61,766 nt of DNA from the NCBI GenBank assembly GCA_903845935.1, contig CAIMZI010000098.1:1-61766 (forward strand), read 5' to 3'. This stretch comes from an uncultured beta proteobacterium. Lineage in GTDB: Bacteria; Pseudomonadota; Gammaproteobacteria; Burkholderiales; Burkholderiaceae_C. Positions 20,518-29,280 of this stretch are shown here, piece after piece. Position 1 is the first letter of the stretch. Each line of letters begins with the position of its first letter. The position numbers and the translations under genes are program-made. The notes under the pieces were generated by a model that saw nothing but the letters and a program-made list of their open reading frames with translations, did not search any database and was not told where the DNA came from.

Positions 20518-21498
20518 ATGGTGAAAGACACGGTCTCAAAGGCGATTGACGTACGACTGGAGCGGTTCCGGCAGAAGAGCCGTATCCAGGCCGGCTCCTT
20601 GATCACCACGGTTTTTGGGGATGCCATCCTGCCGCGTGGTGGTAGGGTATCGCTGGGCAGCATGATCCAGTTGCTGCAGCCTCTGGGGGTGAATGAGCGC
20701 CTGGTGCGCACCGCTGTCTACCGCCTGGTCAAGGAGGAGTGGCTGCAGTCCGAGGCCCTGGGGCGCAAGACCGATTACATGCTCACCCGCTCGGGGCGCA
20801 GCCGTTTCGATGAAGCTTCCCGGCAAATTTATGCGGCCGACATTCCGGGTTGGGATCGGCGTTGGCGCCTGATCCTGGTCATTGGCGAGTTGGACATTCG
20901 ATCGCGTGAGCAGTTGCGCAGAGCGCTGTTTTGGCACGGTTTTGGCGAAACCGCGAGTGGCGGCTTTGTCCACCCGACTGCGGATCTGGAAAAGGTCATG
21001 GACAGCCTGGTGTCGGAAGGCCTCGACACCGTGCTTGCGCACCTTATGCCTCTAGTGGCTGTCAACTCCCGGACTTTGCAGTGCGCCACTGACATCGATA
21101 TGGTGCAAAAAGCCTGGAACCTGGACGACCTGGCTTTGTCCTACCAAGGCTTTTTGCAAAAGTACCAGCCCATCCGCGATGCGCTGGTGGCTTGCGGTCC
21201 GGAGGATGTATCGGAAGAGAACGCCTTTCTGGTGCGCACCCTGTTGATTCATGATGTGCGCAGGTTGCTGTTGCGCGACCCTCAGTTGCCGGAAAGCCTG
21301 CTGCCCGTCACTTGGCCGGGCAGCAGCGCACGCCACCTGTGCCGGGATTTGTACCGCAAGCTGTTGCCGCTGTCCGAGCGCCACTTGGACGCCCATGTGC
21401 GGCTTTCCAGTGGCAGCGCTCCACAAGCGTCGCGTGCGCTGGTTAGCCGTTTTGAATTCGGTATGGATTTGGATGCGGGCGCCCCGGGCGCCGCCTGA
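20518..21498 (+). CDS. paaX: PaaX-family repressor of phenylacetate catabolism
   Basis: A 326-residue protein from ATG 20518 (MVKDTVSKAIDVRL); the in-frame extension to 20413 is not PaaX-like. The N-terminal winged helix contains GSLITTVFGDAILPRGG and GVNERLVRTAVYRLVKEEW, followed by the PaaX central and C-terminal domains. PaaX represses paa operons and is released by phenylacetyl-CoA. The gene is 10 bases from an IclR-type gene and lies upstream of the transporter/paa operon it presumably controls. Confidence 0.93.
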   Translation: MVKDTVSKAIDVRLERFRQKSRIQAGSLITTVFGDAILPRGGRVSLGSMIQLLQPLGVNERLVRTAVYRLVKEEWLQSEALGRKTDYMLTRSGRSRFDEASRQIYAADIPGWDRRWRLILVIGELDIRSREQLRRALFWHGFGETASGGFVHPTADLEKVMDSLVSEGLDTVLAHLMPLVAVNSRTLQCATDIDMVQKAWNLDDLALSYQGFLQKYQPIRDALVACGPEDVSEENAFLVRTLLIHDVRRLLLRDPQLPESLLPVTWPGSSARHLCRDLYRKLLPLSERHLDAHVRLSSGSAPQASRALVSRFEFGMDLDAGAPGAA

Positions 21499-21507
21499 AG
21501 GGAACCT

Positions 21508-22287
21508 ATGGATGATGAACCCAAGAGCAGCCACGGCGTGCAATCCCTGGAGATTGGCATCGACGTGCTGAAGGTGCTGGTGGAATCCGGCTCGGCCATG
21601 ATGCTCAAGGAAATCGCCGCTGCGGCTGACATGCCTGCCTCCAAGGCGCACCGCTATCTGGTGAGCCTGGTGCGCTCCGGGCTGGTGCAGCAGGACAACG
21701 ACAATTCCAAGTACGACCTCGGGCCCCTGGCCATTCCCCTGGGCCTGGCTGCGGTGGACCGCTTGGACCGCGTCAAGCTGGGCCTCAGCAGCATTTCCGA
21801 GCTACGCGACCTGACCAATGAAACCACCGCCCTGTCGGTGTGGGGCGAGTTTGGTCCGGTGATGGTGCGCTGGGAGCGCCCGCACCGCCCCATTACCGTC
21901 AACGTCGTCACCGGTAACACGGTCAGTCTGCTGGCTACCTCCACTGGGCGCTTGTTCGCGGCCTGGATGCCCACGGAGGTCGTGCGCCCGCTCCTGGAAC
22001 GCGAGTTGCATTTGGGGCGCTCCATGGAATTCAAGACGCTTGAGCAGGTGGAGGCCGTGTTGAAGGAGGTCCGTGCCCAGGGCTACTCCTTTGTGCGCGA
22101 CAGCGACTACTCCCGCCGCGTCCTGGGGCTGGCCGCCCCGGTGTTCAATTTCAAGAACCATATTTCCATGGCCGTATCCATCGTCGGCGTGGAAGGCATC
22201 TCGGATCTGGGCCCCGAAAGCCTGGCGCTGACCGAGCTCAAGCGAACCACCGCCGCCCTGTCCAAGCGCCTGGGTTCCACGCGCTAA
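21508..22287 (+). CDS. IclR-family transcriptional regulator
   Basis: A 259-residue protein. The N-terminal winged helix (LEIGIDVLKVLVESG, then EIAAAADMPASKAHRYLVSL) precedes an IclR effector-binding domain (about 80-250) with LGLAAPVFNFKNHISMAVSI. IclR proteins commonly sense aromatic acids or their CoA/ring-cleavage products. It is co-directional with paaX and immediately upstream of the paa operon, so it is a likely second regulator; the effector is unknown. Confidence 0.9.
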   Translation: MDDEPKSSHGVQSLEIGIDVLKVLVESGSAMMLKEIAAAADMPASKAHRYLVSLVRSGLVQQDNDNSKYDLGPLAIPLGLAAVDRLDRVKLGLSSISELRDLTNETTALSVWGEFGPVMVRWERPHRPITVNVVTGNTVSLLATSTGRLFAAWMPTEVVRPLLERELHLGRSMEFKTLEQVEAVLKEVRAQGYSFVRDSDYSRRVLGLAAPVFNFKNHISMAVSIVGVEGISDLGPESLALTELKRTTAALSKRLGSTR

Positions 22288-22509
22288 GTGATTCACAATT
22301 TATACGATTTTAAATAAATCCGTGTCTCTTTAAGACGGGTTTCAGCGCTCTTTTCACTTTCAGCGTGTGAGTCCGTCTGGTGTTCTCTCACGGCAGAGAA
22401 GGGTCGAAAATCGCAGGTAATGACGGCCGTAAAAACCTGCTGAAATCTAGGTAAAAACCCTAACACGATACAAAAACTTCAGTAAAGTTAATTTTTGTGT
22501 ATCTTTTAT

Positions 22510-22538
22510 TTGACGTAATCGATTCTGAATGTCAGAAT
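22510..22538 (+). promoter_or_regulatory. Candidate promoter with palindromic operator for liv-paa operon
   Basis: The 374-base gap between the IclR gene and livH contains TTGACG (22510-22515), a 17-base spacer and CAGAAT (22533-22538). A perfect dyad ATTCTGA-ATG-TCAGAAT (22522-22538) covers the spacer and the -10 box, a classical repressor position. A further AACTT/AAGTT inverted repeat lies at 22475-22489, and a weak hairpin after the IclR gene at about 22320-22339. PaaX or the IclR protein are the obvious candidates to bind. Sequence features are seen; function is inferred. Confidence 0.5.
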
Positions 22539-22605
22539 TCGGACCCAGAGAATGAGACAAAAGCCGGGCAGGCCGCATGCCAGGTAAAAACACAAGGAGA
22601 CTCCT

Positions 22606-22662
22606 GTGCCCCACGGTCGAAAGACAATTGAATGCCGCAACGGCCATCGGGTGAACGCCTGA
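22606..22662 (+). CDS. Possible 18-codon leader ORF coupled to livH
   Basis: A GTG at 22606 stands 5 bases after a strong AAGGAGA (22594-22600) and opens an 18-residue frame (VPHGRKTIECRNGHRVNA). Its TGA overlaps the livH ATG as TGATG. The livH start itself has only a weak Shine-Dalgarno, so translation of livH may depend on this leader. An in-frame alternative for livH at 22632 would remove the need for it. No homologue is recognised. Confidence 0.35.
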   Translation: MPHGRKTIECRNGHRVNA

Positions 22663-23537
22663 TGCTGGCCGAATTCCTGCAGTTCCTGTTCTCTGGCATC
22701 ACGGTGGGTTCCACCTACGCCCTGGCCGCGCTGGGCTTCACGCTGATCTACAACTCCAGCCATGTGATCAACTTCGCCCAGGGCGAGTTCATCATGCTGG
22801 GCGGCATGCTGGCGGTGTACTTCACCCACTCGGGACTGGGCCTGCCGCTGTCCTTGGTGCTGGCCATCGTGCTGCCGGCCATCGTCGGCCTGGTGATGGA
22901 AAAAGTAGCCATCGAGCCCGTCAAGGGCGCCGAGCCGGTCACGCTGATCATCATCACCATAGGCGCCTCGCTGGTGCTGCGCGGTCTGGTGCAAATCTGG
23001 CTGGGCAAGGGCACCTTCAGCCTGCCGGCCTTCTCGGGTGAACAGCCCATCAACGTGCTGGGCGCCACGCTCATGCCGCAAAGCCTGTGGGTGCTGGGCG
23101 TCACTGCCGTGGTGGTCTTGTGCCTGTGGTACTTCTTCGCCCGCACCCTGATGGGCAAGGCCATGCTGGCCACTTCCTTCAATCGGGTGGCGGCCGAGCT
23201 GGTGGGCATCAACACCGACGGCGTGCTGTTTCTGAGCTTTGCCATGTCGGCGGCCCTGGGCGCCCTGGGTGGCATTCTGATCACGCCCATCACGCTGACC
23301 TCGTATGACGCCGGCATCATGCTCGGCCTCAAGGGTTTTGTCGGCGCGGTGCTGGGTGGCTTGGGCAGTGGTCTGGGGGCGGTGGTTGGCGGTTTGCTGG
23401 TCGGTGTTTTGGAGGCTATGGGCGCCGGTTACATCTCGTCTTCGTACAAGGACGCCATGCCCTTCGTGCTGATCCTGTTGATTCTGTTCTTCCGGCCCAG
23501 CGGCCTCTTTGGTGGCAAAGCCACAGACCGGGTCTAA
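22662..23537 (+). CDS. Liv-type ABC transporter permease (LivH-like)
   Basis: A 291-residue permease from ATG 22662 (MLAEFLQFLFSGITVGS); an alternative start at 22632 adds ten residues. About eight membrane helices, with the family segments TYALAALGFTLIYNSSHVIN and NFAQGEF near the N-terminus and a Gly-rich GAVLGGLGSGLGAVVGGLL near the C-terminus. LivH-type permeases import branched-chain amino acids or aromatic acids. As first gene of a transporter-paa operon, phenylacetate or a related aromatic acid is the likely substrate (inference). Confidence 0.92.
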   Translation: MLAEFLQFLFSGITVGSTYALAALGFTLIYNSSHVINFAQGEFIMLGGMLAVYFTHSGLGLPLSLVLAIVLPAIVGLVMEKVAIEPVKGAEPVTLIIITIGASLVLRGLVQIWLGKGTFSLPAFSGEQPINVLGATLMPQSLWVLGVTAVVVLCLWYFFARTLMGKAMLATSFNRVAAELVGINTDGVLFLSFAMSAALGALGGILITPITLTSYDAGIMLGLKGFVGAVLGGLGSGLGAVVGGLLVGVLEAMGAGYISSSYKDAMPFVLILLILFFRPSGLFGGKATDRV

Positions 23538-23541
23538 GCGC

Positions 23542-24474
23542 ATGAGCAAACATCCTTACCGCGGTCTGACCCTGATCGCAGCCGTTCTGCTGCTCTTGCC
23601 GCTGGTGCTGCCCAACAGCTTTTATGTGGACCTGGCGATTCGCATGGCCATCAATGCCGTCATCGTCTTGGGCCTGAACCTGCTGATCGGCTTTGCCGGA
23701 CAGATCAGCCTGGGCCATGCCGGCTTTATTGGCATCGGCGCTTACGCCTCCGCCGCCTTGCCCACGCATTTCGGCTGGCATCCGCTGCTGGCCGTGGTGG
23801 CCGGTGCGATTGCCGCCGGTGCCCTGGCCGCCGTGCTGGCGCGCCCGATCTTCCGCCTCAAGGGCCATTACCTGGCCATGGCCACGCTGGGCCTGGGCAT
23901 CATCATCAACATCGTGGTGCGCAACGAAGCGGCCCTGACCGGTGGCCCCGACGGCATGGCTGTGCCGCCCATGGTCTTTGGCAGTTTCGAGATCTCCGGT
24001 GACAAGCCCTGGTACTGGATCGTCGCCAGCCTGCTGTGCTTCAGCATCTGGGCCTCCATCAACCTGATCGATTCACCCTTTGGCCGCGCCCTGCGGGCCT
24101 TGCATGGCTCCGAGGTGGCGTCCAAGGTGGTGGGCGTGAACGTGCTGCGCTACAAGCTCACGGTGTTTGTCATGTCTGCCATGTTTGCAAGCATCATGGG
24201 CAGCGTCACGGCGCTGTACGTGGGTTTTGTGACGCCCAATCTGGCGGACTTTTTCCATTCGATCGAGCTGGTCACCATGGTCGTGATCGGCGGCATGGGC
24301 TCCATTTACGGCTCGGTGCTGGGCGCCGTGCTGCTTACCGCCTTGCCGCAGGCGCTGGCCACCTTTGAGGGCTGGGAGACGGTGGTGTTTGGCGCCATCC
24401 TGATGCTCAGCATGATCTTCATGCCCAAGGGGCTGGTGCCCACGCTGGCAGCGCGTTTCGGCAAGGGGGAATGA
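23542..24474 (+). CDS. Liv-type ABC transporter permease (LivM-like)
   Basis: A 310-residue permease from ATG 23542 (MSKHPYRG), 4 bases after livH. The conserved segment LNLLIGFAGQISLGHAGFIG and the loop FGRALRALHGSEVASKVVG identify LivM. It pairs with the LivH-like protein to form the membrane channel. The stop overlaps the next ATPase gene as ATGA. Confidence 0.93.
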   Translation: MSKHPYRGLTLIAAVLLLLPLVLPNSFYVDLAIRMAINAVIVLGLNLLIGFAGQISLGHAGFIGIGAYASAALPTHFGWHPLLAVVAGAIAAGALAAVLARPIFRLKGHYLAMATLGLGIIINIVVRNEAALTGGPDGMAVPPMVFGSFEISGDKPWYWIVASLLCFSIWASINLIDSPFGRALRALHGSEVASKVVGVNVLRYKLTVFVMSAMFASIMGSVTALYVGFVTPNLADFFHSIELVTMVVIGGMGSIYGSVLGAVLLTALPQALATFEGWETVVFGAILMLSMIFMPKGLVPTLAARFGKGE

Positions 24475-25238
24475 ACATGGCGCTGCTTGAAGTTCAAGAC
24501 CTCTCGATCCAGTTTGGCGGCGTCAAGGCCGTGCAGAACGTGTCGTTTAGCATTGACGCCGGCATCGTTTATGCCGTGATCGGGCCCAACGGTGCCGGCA
24601 AGACCACGCTGTTCAATCTGATCACTGGCATCTACACGCCCACCGCCGGCAGCATCCTGTTGGATGGCCAGCCCATCCAGGGCAAGTCGCCCGATGTGCT
24701 GGCCAAGCGCGGCGTGGCGCGCACCTTCCAGAACCTGCAGATCTGCATGAACATGAGCGCGGTGGAGAACGTCATGGTCGGTGCCCATCTGCGCCTGGAT
24801 CGCAACCTGTTCAAGGCCGCCCTGCGCTGGCCTGCGCTGAAGGCGCGCGACCTCGATCTGCACGCCGAGGCGCTGGAGCTGATGCGCTTTGTCGGTCTGG
24901 AGGCTTATGCGAGCGCCAGTGCCGACAGCATGTCCTACGGTGCCTTGAAGCGCCTGGAGATTGCGCGCGCCCTGGCCATGAAACCGCGCCTGCTGTTTCT
25001 GGACGAACCGGCCGCCGGCCTGAACCCCAAGGAAACCATCGAGGTGGATGCCCTGATCCGCAAGGTGGCCGACACCGGCGTGACCGTGGTGCTGGTGGAG
25101 CACGATATGAAGATGGTGATGAACCTGTCCGACCGCATTCTGGTGCTGGACTACGGACGCAAGCTGGCCGAAGGCACGGCCGCGGAAGTGCGCCGCAACC
25201 CTGATGTGATCGCTGCCTATCTGGGCGCCCACGCCTGA
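24471..25238 (+). CDS. Liv-type ABC transporter ATPase (LivG-like)
   Basis: A 255-residue ATPase with Walker A GPNGAGKTT, Walker B LLFLDEPAAGLNP and the LivG-type C-terminal helix. The signature motif is degenerate: SYGALKRLEIARAL replaces the usual SYGxQR form. Alternative start MALLEV at 24477. It is one of two ATPases in the transporter operon; the partner is the hemerythrin-fused protein 12 bases downstream. Confidence 0.93.
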   Translation: MNMALLEVQDLSIQFGGVKAVQNVSFSIDAGIVYAVIGPNGAGKTTLFNLITGIYTPTAGSILLDGQPIQGKSPDVLAKRGVARTFQNLQICMNMSAVENVMVGAHLRLDRNLFKAALRWPALKARDLDLHAEALELMRFVGLEAYASASADSMSYGALKRLEIARALAMKPRLLFLDEPAAGLNPKETIEVDALIRKVADTGVTVVLVEHDMKMVMNLSDRILVLDYGRKLAEGTAAEVRRNPDVIAAYLGAHA

Positions 25239-25250
25239 ACGAAAAACCCC

Positions 25251-26561
25251 ATGGACGCACTCACCACCATCAGCCAGGAACACAGCAATATGTGGCGCCT
25301 GGCCACCACCTTGGACCATGTGGCCTCCGACATGCAGGCCGGCGCGCCCCTGGAGATCGCGTTCTTTGAGGCCGCACTCGACTACATCACGCAGTTTGTG
25401 GACCGCATGCACCACCCCAAGGAAGACGACTTCCTGTTTCGGCTGCTGCGCCTGCGCAGTACCGAAGCCGCCGAGGTGCTGGACGCGCTGGAAGCCGACC
25501 ACGCCCGAGGCCCGGAAAATCTGGCGCAACTGCGTGCCAAGCTGGCGGCCGCTGCCCAGGGGCAGCTGCCCGTTGCCGAGCTGGCTGTGGCCATCAAGCG
25601 CTACACCGATGGGCTCAAGGGCCACATCAGGACCGAAGAAAAACAGGTGCTGCCGCTGGCGCGCAAGCTGCTGCTGCCGCAGGACTGGGCCGAAATCAAC
25701 CAGGCCTTTCGCAGCCACAGCGACCCGGTGTTTGGCGACCAGGCCCGGGCCGAGTTCCGCGAACTGTTTCACCGCATCGCAAGCCTCGCCCCAGACTCGG
25801 TGGGCCTGGGTGCCAGCAGCGTGGGCAGTTTGCAAGCCCCGGCAACAGTGCAACCGGTGCTGCTCAAGGTGGAGGGGCTGGAGAGTTGCTATGGCCGCAT
25901 CAAGGCGCTCAAGGGCATCACGCTGGAGGTGCGCAAGGGCGAGACCGTGGCCCTGGTCGGTGCCAATGGCGCCGGCAAGACCACGTTTTTGCGTGCGGTG
26001 TCGGGCGTGCAAGCCATCAGCGCCGGCAGCATCCACTTTGATGGCGAGGACATCAGCCGCCTGCGCTCCGACAAGCGCATGCGCCGCGGCATCTGCCAAA
26101 GCCCCGAGGGCCGCCAGGTGTTCGGCCCGCTCAGCATTGAAGACAACCTGCGCCTGGGTGCCTACACCCAGCCCAAACACCAGGTGGCCGGCGACATGGA
26201 AAAGATCTTCACCATGTTCCCGATCCTGAAAGAAAAGCGCGCCCTGCCGGCCGGCACCCTGTCTGGTGGGCAGCAGCAGATGCTGGCCATAGGCCGCGCC
26301 CTGATGGGCCGACCCAGCCTGTTGCTGCTGGACGAGCCTTCGATGGGGCTGGCGCCGCTCTTAGTGGAAGAAGTCTTCAACGTCATCAGGACGCTCAAGT
26401 CCCAGGGCATGACGATTCTGCTGGTGGAACAAAACGCCTTCGCCGCGCTGGCCATTGCCGACCGTGGCTATGTGCTGGAGACCGGCACCGTCACGCTCAC
26501 CGGCACGGGTGAAGACCTGATCCACAACGAACAGGTGCGCGCTGCGTACCTGGGCATGTAA
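25251..26561 (+). CDS. Hemerythrin domain fused to LivF-type ABC ATPase
   Basis: A 436-residue two-domain protein in one uninterrupted frame. Residues 1-150 form a hemerythrin HHE four-helix domain with the full ligand pattern: His11, His54-x3-Glu58, His84 and His125-x3-Glu129. A linker of about 50 residues leads to a complete LivF ATPase (about 202-436) with Walker A GANGAGKTT (237-245), signature LSGGQ (337-341) and LLLLDEP. Hemerythrin domains bind a di-iron centre and O2, NO or iron; LivF is normally ~235 residues without this extension. ATG 25251 follows livG by 12 bases. An internal start for a LivF-only product (near codon 203) has no obvious ribosome site. I infer oxygen- or iron-gated uptake; the domain calls are firm. 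Confidence 0.93.
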   Translation: MDALTTISQEHSNMWRLATTLDHVASDMQAGAPLEIAFFEAALDYITQFVDRMHHPKEDDFLFRLLRLRSTEAAEVLDALEADHARGPENLAQLRAKLAAAAQGQLPVAELAVAIKRYTDGLKGHIRTEEKQVLPLARKLLLPQDWAEINQAFRSHSDPVFGDQARAEFRELFHRIASLAPDSVGLGASSVGSLQAPATVQPVLLKVEGLESCYGRIKALKGITLEVRKGETVALVGANGAGKTTFLRAVSGVQAISAGSIHFDGEDISRLRSDKRMRRGICQSPEGRQVFGPLSIEDNLRLGAYTQPKHQVAGDMEKIFTMFPILKEKRALPAGTLSGGQQQMLAIGRALMGRPSLLLLDEPSMGLAPLLVEEVFNVIRTLKSQGMTILLVEQNAFAALAIADRGYVLETGTVTLTGTGEDLIHNEQVRAAYLGM

Positions 26562-26617
26562 GGCCTGCGGCGCTTTACCCAACACCACCCAACACCACAG
26601 CAAGCCAGAGACTGACC

Positions 26618-27409
26618 ATGAACTACCAGAACATCCTCTTTGAAGTCGCAGCCGGCGTCGCCCGCCTGACTCTGAACCGCCCCGACAAGCTCAACAGCTT
26701 CACCGGTGCCATGCATGTGGAGCTGCGCGACGCGCTCGACAGCATCCAGACCGACAAGAGCATCCGCGTGTTGGTGCTCACCGGTGCCGGCCGCGCCTTT
26801 TGTGCCGGGCAGGACCTGGCCGACCCCGACATGGTGATGGGTGCCACGGCGCCGGACATCGGCAATGTCGTGGAGCAAAACTACAAGCCGCTGATCCTGC
26901 GCCTGCAAAACCTGCGCGTGCCCACCGTCGCCATGGTCAATGGCGTGGCAGCCGGTGCGGGTGCCAGCCTTGCCCTGGCCTGCGATCTGGTGATTGCCGG
27001 CAAGTCGGCTTCATTCCTCCAGGCGTTTAGCAAGATCGGTCTGATCCCGGACACCGGCGGCACCTGGTTTTTGCCGCAGCGCGTGGGCATGGCCCGGGCT
27101 TTTGGGTTGGCCCTGCTGGCTGACAAGCTGCCGGCGGAAAAAGCGGCCGAGTGGGGCCTGATCTGGCAGGTGGTGGACGACGCGGAGCTAGTCGCCACGG
27201 TTGACAAACTGGCCACCCAACTCGCCGGCATGCCGACCAAGGCGTTGGTGCGCACTCGCCAGGCGCTGCATGCCGCGCCCAGCCACACGCTGGAGCAGCA
27301 GCTTTCCATGGAAGGGGGCTTTATGCGCGAGCTGGGCTGGAGCCCCGACTTCGCCGAGGGTGTTGCCGCCTTCATGGAAAAGCGCGCGCCGCGTTTCACC
27401 GGTAACTGA
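26618..27409 (+). CDS. paaG: 1,2-epoxyphenylacetyl-CoA isomerase (crotonase family)
   Basis: A 263-residue crotonase-fold protein. The oxyanion-hole regions GAGRAFCAGQDLAD and NGVAAGAGASLALACDLVIA and the segment KIGLIPDTGGTWFLPQRVG match PaaG, which converts ring-1,2-epoxyphenylacetyl-CoA to oxepin-CoA. It could be confused with PaaF, the other crotonase of the pathway; the DTGGTWFLP stretch favours PaaG. It starts 56 bases after the hemerythrin-LivF gene. Confidence 0.9.
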   Translation: MNYQNILFEVAAGVARLTLNRPDKLNSFTGAMHVELRDALDSIQTDKSIRVLVLTGAGRAFCAGQDLADPDMVMGATAPDIGNVVEQNYKPLILRLQNLRVPTVAMVNGVAAGAGASLALACDLVIAGKSASFLQAFSKIGLIPDTGGTWFLPQRVGMARAFGLALLADKLPAEKAAEWGLIWQVVDDAELVATVDKLATQLAGMPTKALVRTRQALHAAPSHTLEQQLSMEGGFMRELGWSPDFAEGVAAFMEKRAPRFTGN

Positions 27410-27413
27410 TGCC

Positions 27414-27896
27414 ATGACGACTGTGCATTCCCAAGTCAAGCCGCTGGCGATGAACGCTGCCGAGGCGCAGCAATTGGCGCAAGATGCGGCGGCTGCCATG
27501 TGGTCGCGCGACCACGCAGCGCAGGCCCTGGGCATGGCGATTGCCGAGGTCGCACCCGGCAGTTCGCGCCTGACCATGGTGGTGCGCCAGGACATGGTCA
27601 ATGGCCATGCCATCTGCCACGGCGGCATGCTGTTCACCCTGGCCGACACCGCCTTTGCCTACGCCTGCAATAGCTACAACCATAACACCGTGGCCTCCGC
27701 CTGCAGCATCGACTTTCTTGCCCCGGCCCACCTGGGCGATAGCCTGGTGGCCGTTGCGGTGGAGCGTGCGCAAGGTAAGCGCTCCGGTGTCTATGACGTC
27801 AGCGTCAGCACCGCTGCGGGCAAGACCGTGGCCCTGTTTCGCGGCAAGTCGGCGCGCATACAGGGTGAGGTCATTGCCAGCTTTGCGCAGGCCTGA
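27414..27896 (+). CDS. paaI: Hydroxyphenylacetyl-CoA thioesterase PaaI
   Basis: A 160-residue hot-dog-fold thioesterase from ATG 27414, 4 bases after paaG. The signature NGHAICHGGMLFTLADTAFA carries the catalytic-site Asn and Asp. PaaI hydrolyses dead-end CoA esters to release CoA during phenylacetate breakdown. An internal ATG at 27450 (MNAAEAQQ) would give 148 residues, closer to the E. coli length, so the exact start is open. Confidence 0.9.
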   Translation: MTTVHSQVKPLAMNAAEAQQLAQDAAAAMWSRDHAAQALGMAIAEVAPGSSRLTMVVRQDMVNGHAICHGGMLFTLADTAFAYACNSYNHNTVASACSIDFLAPAHLGDSLVAVAVERAQGKRSGVYDVSVSTAAGKTVALFRGKSARIQGEVIASFAQA

Positions 27897-27943
27897 AACC
27901 CTCAATCCTTCAAGCAAAAAAATAACCCCAAGCAGGAGACAAC

Positions 27944-29269
27944 ATGACCGTTAAATTCCCCCAGCCCGGTGAACTCGAAGCCATTGAGACCGCCAGCCGC
28001 GACGAGATCTCGGCGCTGCAGTTGGAGCGCCTGCAATGGTCGCTGCGCCATGCCTATGAGAACGTGCCGTTTCACAAAAAGGCCTTTGACGACAAGGGTG
28101 TGCACCCGGACGATCTGAAGACTCTGGCCGATCTGTCCAAGTTCCCCTTCATGACCAAGATCGCCCTGCGCGACAACTACCCCTTTGGCCTCTTTGCCGT
28201 GCCTCGTGAGCAGGTGGTGCGCCTGCACGCCAGCAGTGGCACCACCGGCAAATCCATTGTGGTGGGCTACACCGCGCAGGACATCGACAATTGGGCCAAC
28301 CTGGTGGCGCGCTCGATTCGTGCCGCCGGTGGCCGCAAGGGCGACATGCTGCACAACGCCTATGGCTACGGCATGTTCACCGGCGGCCTGGGTGCGCACT
28401 ACGGCGCCGAGCGCCTGGGCTGCACCGTGGTGCCCATGTCCGGTGGCCAGACCGAAAAGCAGGTAGCGCAGATTCTGGACTTCCAGCCGCAAATCATCAT
28501 GGTTACGCCGTCTTATTCGCTGGTGATTGCCGAAGAGTTCGAGCGCCTGGGCGTGAAGCCCGAAGACATTTCGCTCAAGGTCGGCATCTTCGGTGCCGAG
28601 CCCTGGGGCGAAGGCATGCGCGCCGAGATTGAACGCAAGCTGGGGCTGGACGCCATCGACATCTACGGCCTGACCGAGGTGATGGGGCCGGGCGTGGCCT
28701 GCGAGTGCATTGAGTCCAAGGACGGCCCGGTGATCTGGGAAGACCATTTCTACCCCGAAATCATCAACCCCGAGACCGGCGAAGTCGTGGCCGATGGCGA
28801 AGACGGCGAACTGGTGTTCACCTCGCTCACCAAGCAGGCCTTCCCCGTCATCCGTTACCGTACCCGTGACCTCACGCGCCTGCTGCCACCCACCTCGCGG
28901 GCGTTTCGCCGCATGGGCAAGATCACCGGGCGCTCGGACGACATGCTGATCGTGCGTGGCGTGAATGTGTTCCCCTCGCAGATCGAAGAGCAGATCCTGC
29001 GCGACAAGCGCCTCTCGGGCAACTACCAAGTGGTGCTGACGCGGGATGGTCCGCTGGACAACCTGGAGGTGCGTTGCGAGGTGCAGCGCGAGTTTTCGGC
29101 CAGCCTGAGCCAGGACCAATCGGCATCGATTGCCAAGGAACTGCAGCACCACATCAAGACCCATGTGGGTGTCTCCACGCGTGTCACCGTCATGCACTTT
29201 GAAGGCATCCCGCGCACGCTGACCGGCAAGGCTCGCCGCGTGATCGACGAACGCCCCAAACAAAACTGA
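27944..29269 (+). CDS. paaK: Phenylacetate-CoA ligase
   Basis: A 441-residue AMP-forming ligase with the P-loop SSGTTGK at 97-103, the adenylate motif YGLTEVMGPG and GRSDDMLIVRGVNVFPSQ near the C-terminus. It activates phenylacetate to phenylacetyl-CoA, the committing step and the source of the PaaX effector. It is preceded by an AGGAGA ribosome site 6 bases before ATG. Confidence 0.96.
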   Translation: MTVKFPQPGELEAIETASRDEISALQLERLQWSLRHAYENVPFHKKAFDDKGVHPDDLKTLADLSKFPFMTKIALRDNYPFGLFAVPREQVVRLHASSGTTGKSIVVGYTAQDIDNWANLVARSIRAAGGRKGDMLHNAYGYGMFTGGLGAHYGAERLGCTVVPMSGGQTEKQVAQILDFQPQIIMVTPSYSLVIAEEFERLGVKPEDISLKVGIFGAEPWGEGMRAEIERKLGLDAIDIYGLTEVMGPGVACECIESKDGPVIWEDHFYPEIINPETGEVVADGEDGELVFTSLTKQAFPVIRYRTRDLTRLLPPTSRAFRRMGKITGRSDDMLIVRGVNVFPSQIEEQILRDKRLSGNYQVVLTRDGPLDNLEVRCEVQREFSASLSQDQSASIAKELQHHIKTHVGVSTRVTVMHFEGIPRTLTGKARRVIDERPKQN

Positions 29270-29280
29270 AAGAACCACCC

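Noticed and set aside
22632..22661. Upstream in-frame start for livH
   Set aside because: Adds ten residues not typical of LivH; kept as an alternative only.
24306..26180. Minus-strand open frame of 624 codons
   Set aside because: Antisense to livM, livG and the hemerythrin-LivF gene; His/Ala/Gly-rich composition typical of a shadow frame.
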